A stretch of DNA of 64,000 nt from Luteimonas gilva (GTDB taxonomy: Bacteria; Pseudomonadota; Gammaproteobacteria; Xanthomonadales; Xanthomonadaceae), in the NCBI RefSeq assembly GCF_005239095.1, contig NZ_SZUA01000003.1, forward strand, positions 248,001 to 312,000, given 5' to 3'. The first letter of the stretch is position 1, and the number at the start of each line of letters is the position of its first letter. A model generated the notes under the pieces. The model saw only the letters and a list, made by a program, of their open reading frames with translations. It was not told where the DNA came from and did no database searches. The translations under genes and the position numbers were made by a program. This document shows, piece by piece, positions 61,238 to 64,000 of this stretch.

Positions 61238-62605
61238 TCAGCCGTAGCGCGCTTTGAGCATCGCGAACGCGGCGCGCAGTCCTTGCGCCTCGCCGCCGGC
61301 CGGCTTGCCGGCGCGGTCGCTGTCGTTCCAGGCGTACACGTCCAGATGCGCCCATTTCTGCTGCGCGGGTACGAAGCGCTCCAAGTACAGCGCGGCGGTC
61401 ACGCTGCCGGCCATGCGCGAGCCGCCGGCGTTGGCCAGGTCGGCGACGTGGCTGGTCAAGTAACGCCAATACGGGCGCCACAGCGGCATGCGCCAGAGCG
61501 GGTCGCGTGTTTGCATGCCCGCAGCCAGCCAATCGTTGGCCACGGCGTCGTCGTTCGCGTACAGCGCCGGCAGGTCCGGGCCGAGCGCGATCCGCGCCGC
61601 GCCGGTGAGCGTGGCGAAATCGATCAGCAATTCCGGCGATTGCTCGCCGGCGTAGGCCAGCGCATCGCCGAGGATGACGCGGCCTTCGGCGTCGGTGTTG
61701 TCGATTTCGACGCTGACGCCCGAGCGCGTCGCGATCACTTCGCCGGGGCGGAACGCGTCCGGACCGATCGCGTTCTCCACCGCCGGGATCAGCAACGTCA
61801 GCCGCACCGGCAGCGCGCGCGCCATGATCAGTTCGGCCAGCGCCAGCGCGTGCGCGGCGCCGCCCATATCCTTCTTCATATTGCGCATGCCGTCGGCCGG
61901 CTTGATGTCCAGGCCGCCGGTGTCGAAGCACACGCCCTTGCCGACTAGGGCCACATGCGGATGCGCTTCCTCGCCCCAACGCAAGGCGATCAAGCGCGGC
62001 GCGCGGTGCGAGGCGCGGCCGACGGCGTGGATGGCGGGAAAATTCTGGTTGAGCAGATCGTCGCCGACGATCGTTTCGATGCGCGCGCCGTGGCGTTGCG
62101 CGATCTCGCGCGCGGCGTCTTCCAACTGTTGCGGGCCCATGTCCTGGGTCGGCGTGTTGACCCAATCGCGCACGCGTACGCACGCGGCGAGCAGCGCCAG
62201 CGTTTCTTCGTCCGGCGTCAGCGCCAGCTGCGCGGGCGCGCGGGTCGGCGTCTTGTAGCGCGAGAAGCGGTAAGCGCCCAAACCCCAGCCCAATTGCAGT
62301 GCGCGCAAGGCGTCGTCCGGAATCTCGTGCGCCAGCTTCCATGCGCCGGGCGGCAGCGCGTAAGGCGCGTGCGCGTACGCGAAGGGATCCAATGGATCGC
62401 CGATGCCGAGCACGGCGCCGGCGATGCCGCGATCGCCGGGCAACAGCAGCAAGCTGCCGGAGGCGGCGTCGAAAGTCTGCGCGTCGGTCCATTGCCCGAT
62501 CGCCGGCGTCTGCGCCTTGCGCCATTCGTCGAAGCCGGCGCGCTGCACGCAATACAGCGGCAGGGCATCGGCGGCGTCGGAAACGAAACCAGTCGGCAGG
62601 CTCAT
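61238..62605 (-). CDS. M17 leucyl aminopeptidase family protein
   Basis: 455 residues with a divergent N-terminal domain and a classical C-terminal catalytic half: VGKGVCFDTGGLDIKP (Lys, Asp), DMGGAAHALA, NTDAEGRVILGDAL (metal Asp/Glu, Arg), and DFATLTGAA. Probably a dinuclear-metal exopeptidase acting on leucine or related N-termini. Its ATG overlaps the stop of the HAD gene by ATGA, so the two are an operon with HAD first. Confidence 0.92.
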   Translation of the reverse strand: MSLPTGFVSDAADALPLYCVQRAGFDEWRKAQTPAIGQWTDAQTFDAASGSLLLLPGDRGIAGAVLGIGDPLDPFAYAHAPYALPPGAWKLAHEIPDDALRALQLGWGLGAYRFSRYKTPTRAPAQLALTPDEETLALLAACVRVRDWVNTPTQDMGPQQLEDAAREIAQRHGARIETIVGDDLLNQNFPAIHAVGRASHRAPRLIALRWGEEAHPHVALVGKGVCFDTGGLDIKPADGMRNMKKDMGGAAHALALAELIMARALPVRLTLLIPAVENAIGPDAFRPGEVIATRSGVSVEIDNTDAEGRVILGDALAYAGEQSPELLIDFATLTGAARIALGPDLPALYANDDAVANDWLAAGMQTRDPLWRMPLWRPYWRYLTSHVADLANAGGSRMAGSVTAALYLERFVPAQQKWAHLDVYAWNDSDRAGKPAGGEAQGLRAAFAMLKARYG

Positions 62606-63327
62606 GCGGCGGCGGTGTCCGTAATGCGGCGGTGGGCGTGCGCGTCCAGCCAATCGGCCAGCGCGGCGAGGGTGTCGAAACGCAGATCGGGAACCGGATC
62701 GTCATACGGCCAGTCGCGGCCGTCGCGGTCGATCCAGCACGTCCGCAACCCGGCGCGCGCGGCGCCGATCACGTCCAGTTCGATGTCGTCGCCCACGTGC
62801 AGCACTTCGTCCGGCGGTGCGTCCAGGCTTTCGCAGGCGGCCAAAAAAATGCTGGCCGAAGGCTTGGGCATGCCGTGCGTGCTGGCGTTGAGGCTGCCGC
62901 GGAAATGTTCGGCCAAGCCGGTGCGCGCCAAGTCGGCGTTGCCGTTGCTCAGCGCCATCAACGGCACGTGCGCGGCCAAGCGCCGCAAGGCGTCGATCGC
63001 GTCGGGATAGCACTCGACCGCGTTGCGCGCGGCGAAGAACACTTCGAAGCCTTCCTCGGCCCGCGCCGGATCGTCGCCGGCTTCGCGCAGCGCGCGCTCG
63101 AGCGTGAGCAGGCGCATGCGGCTGAAATCGTGCGCCAGATGCGGATGCTCGGCATTGATCTGCGCGCGCAGGGCATGCATGGCCTCCGGGTGAAAACGGA
63201 TCGCGGTGCGCGGACAGTGCGTTTCGAGCCACTCGTGCATCGCGCGCTCGGCCCGTTCGCCGAGCGGGGCGAAAGGCCACAGCGTGTCGTCGAGGTCGAG
63301 GGTGATGGCGCGGACGGGGAAGCTCAC
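62602..63327 (-). CDS. HAD-superfamily hydrolase
   Basis: 241 residues. Motif I DLDDTLW near 10-16 (nucleophile Asp), motif II LSNGN near 127, motif III Lys near 155 (GMPKPSASIF), motif IV VGDDIELDVIGA near 177-188. C1-cap of the haloacid dehalogenase/phosphoglycolate type. First gene of the operon with the M17 aminopeptidase. Probable small-molecule phosphatase. Confidence 0.92.
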   Translation of the reverse strand: MSFPVRAITLDLDDTLWPFAPLGERAERAMHEWLETHCPRTAIRFHPEAMHALRAQINAEHPHLAHDFSRMRLLTLERALREAGDDPARAEEGFEVFFAARNAVECYPDAIDALRRLAAHVPLMALSNGNADLARTGLAEHFRGSLNASTHGMPKPSASIFLAACESLDAPPDEVLHVGDDIELDVIGAARAGLRTCWIDRDGRDWPYDDPVPDLRFDTLAALADWLDAHAHRRITDTAAA

Positions 63328-63373
63328 CCGGGCATTTTACGGGTTCTCGGCCGTTCCCGGCCCGCGAAGGGCC

Positions 63374-64000
63374 CTATTCCAACAACCGCGCCCAACCCTC
63401 GAAGCCCTCGACCCGCCCCAGCACGATCTTCACGCACACCAGCAGCGGCACCGCCAGCAACAGACCGACGATGCCCCACAGCCAGCCGAACAGCATCAGC
63501 GCCAGGATCAGCACCAGCGGCGACAAGGCCATGCGCCGGCCGAGCACGATGGGGGTGACGATCTGGCCTTCGACCGTGTGCAGCGCCAGATAGATCGCCG
63601 CCGGCGCCAGCGGCGACCATTCGTAGTCGGGCCATACGCCTTGGAAGGTGACGAAGCCCATCAGCAGCATCAGTCCCACGCCGATCAGCGGGCCCACGTA
63701 CGGCGCGAAGTTCAGCAGCGCCGCCACCGTGCCCCACAGCAGCGCTTCCTGCAGCGCCAAGCCCATCGCGTACAGCGCGCCGGCGAACGCCAGGCCGAGC
63801 AAGGCGTTGATGATGCTGATCGTCAGCACGTAGCGCGACATCTCGCGCTCGATCGATTGCAGTATCTCCACCGTCAGCTTTTGCCGCTGCCGCGTCGGCA
63901 GCAGCGCGATCGCGCCGCGCTGCAGGTTTTCGCCGTAGGTCATGAAGAAGAAAGTGAGCAGCACCACCGCCAGCACCGAGGCCAGCATCTTCGGCGTGGC
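63374..64000 (-). CDS. AI-2E family transporter, partial (5' end beyond the window)
   Basis: The C-terminal part (208 residues visible, open to the window edge). Long hydrophobic helices with LLNFAPYVGPLIGVGLMLLMGF, TVEGQIVTPIVLGRRMALSPLVLILALMLFGWLWG and LAVPLLVCVKIV, all signature segments of the AI-2E/TqsA-PerM family. Inner membrane exporter. The start codon lies to the right of the window. Confidence 0.9.
   Translation of the reverse strand, partial: ATPKMLASVLAVVLLTFFFMTYGENLQRGAIALLPTRQRQKLTVEILQSIEREMSRYVLTISIINALLGLAFAGALYAMGLALQEALLWGTVAALLNFAPYVGPLIGVGLMLLMGFVTFQGVWPDYEWSPLAPAAIYLALHTVEGQIVTPIVLGRRMALSPLVLILALMLFGWLWGIVGLLLAVPLLVCVKIVLGRVEGFEGWARLLE

Overview
The window is a GC-rich chromosomal segment of a gammaproteobacterium that looks like a Lysobacter or a close relative (family Lysobacteraceae/Xanthomonadaceae). 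The reasons are the GC-rich codon use, a homodimeric-type aceE, families common in xanthomonads (QEGLA protein, DUF3297, DUF3016, DUF1176), and many long palindromic intergenic repeats built on GCGGCTTTAGCCGC-like arms. No rRNA genes, CRISPR array, transposase or phage genes are visible. The organism is an inference, because no marker gene gives the species.

Layout. 1-6.3 kb: rsgA, a QEGLA/DUF1704 metallopeptidase-like gene, a polytopic membrane protein and the malic enzyme gene maeB. 6.4-10.4 kb: four glycosyltransferases separated by repeats. 10.7-13.4 kb: aceE. 13.4-17.4 kb: an AT-richer accessory block with a Ser/Thr protein kinase coupled by a TGATG overlap to a TPR protein, and a convergent membrane protein; this looks horizontally acquired. 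17.5-20.3 kb: a DUF5671 membrane pair and an ATGA-coupled trio (Excalibur/YHYH protein, HExxH metallopeptidase, 64-residue mini-paralogue). 20.4-29.2 kb: threonine aldolase, an AraC regulator divergent from an NADP oxidoreductase, a VOC protein, an MFS exporter, a PPOX-fold protein with a lysine-rich tail, a class C beta-lactamase-like protein and a frameshifted GAF/degenerate-GGDEF gene. 29.2-43.3 kb: an SGNH hydrolase, a membrane-bound AraC-type regulator, small membrane and secreted proteins, a cytochrome c/TPR pair, an acetamidase-like enzyme, a cysteine hydrolase/monooxygenase pair with a divergent Lrp regulator, and DUF3297.

43.4-52.2 kb: msrB, a HipA-like kinase/DUF3037 pair, a MocR regulator divergent from a DMT transporter with twin operator repeats, a PepSY protein, an Atm1-type ABC exporter, a TetR regulator behind a Fur-box-like palindrome, and DUF3016. 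52.3-55.3 kb is the most interesting part: rtcB (RNA ligase) and a slipin/SPFH protein form an operon with its own terminator, and upstream on the same strand lie two abutting tRNA-like RNA genes. One has a GNRA tetraloop in place of an anticodon loop; the other has a canonical core but only four acceptor pairs. This matches the predicted RtcB/Band-7/tRNA-like RNA-repair type. 55.3-56.1 kb has no convincing protein gene but has RNA hairpins. 56.2-64 kb: EF-hand protein, DUF1176, DsbA/FrnE-like, a small basic protein behind a perfect inverted repeat, nei, a PQQ-type sugar dehydrogenase, an M17 aminopeptidase/HAD pair and a partial AI-2E transporter.

Starts were often moved downstream of the longest open frame when a family N-terminus, signal peptide, Shine-Dalgarno (SD) sequence or ATGA overlap supported a later start.
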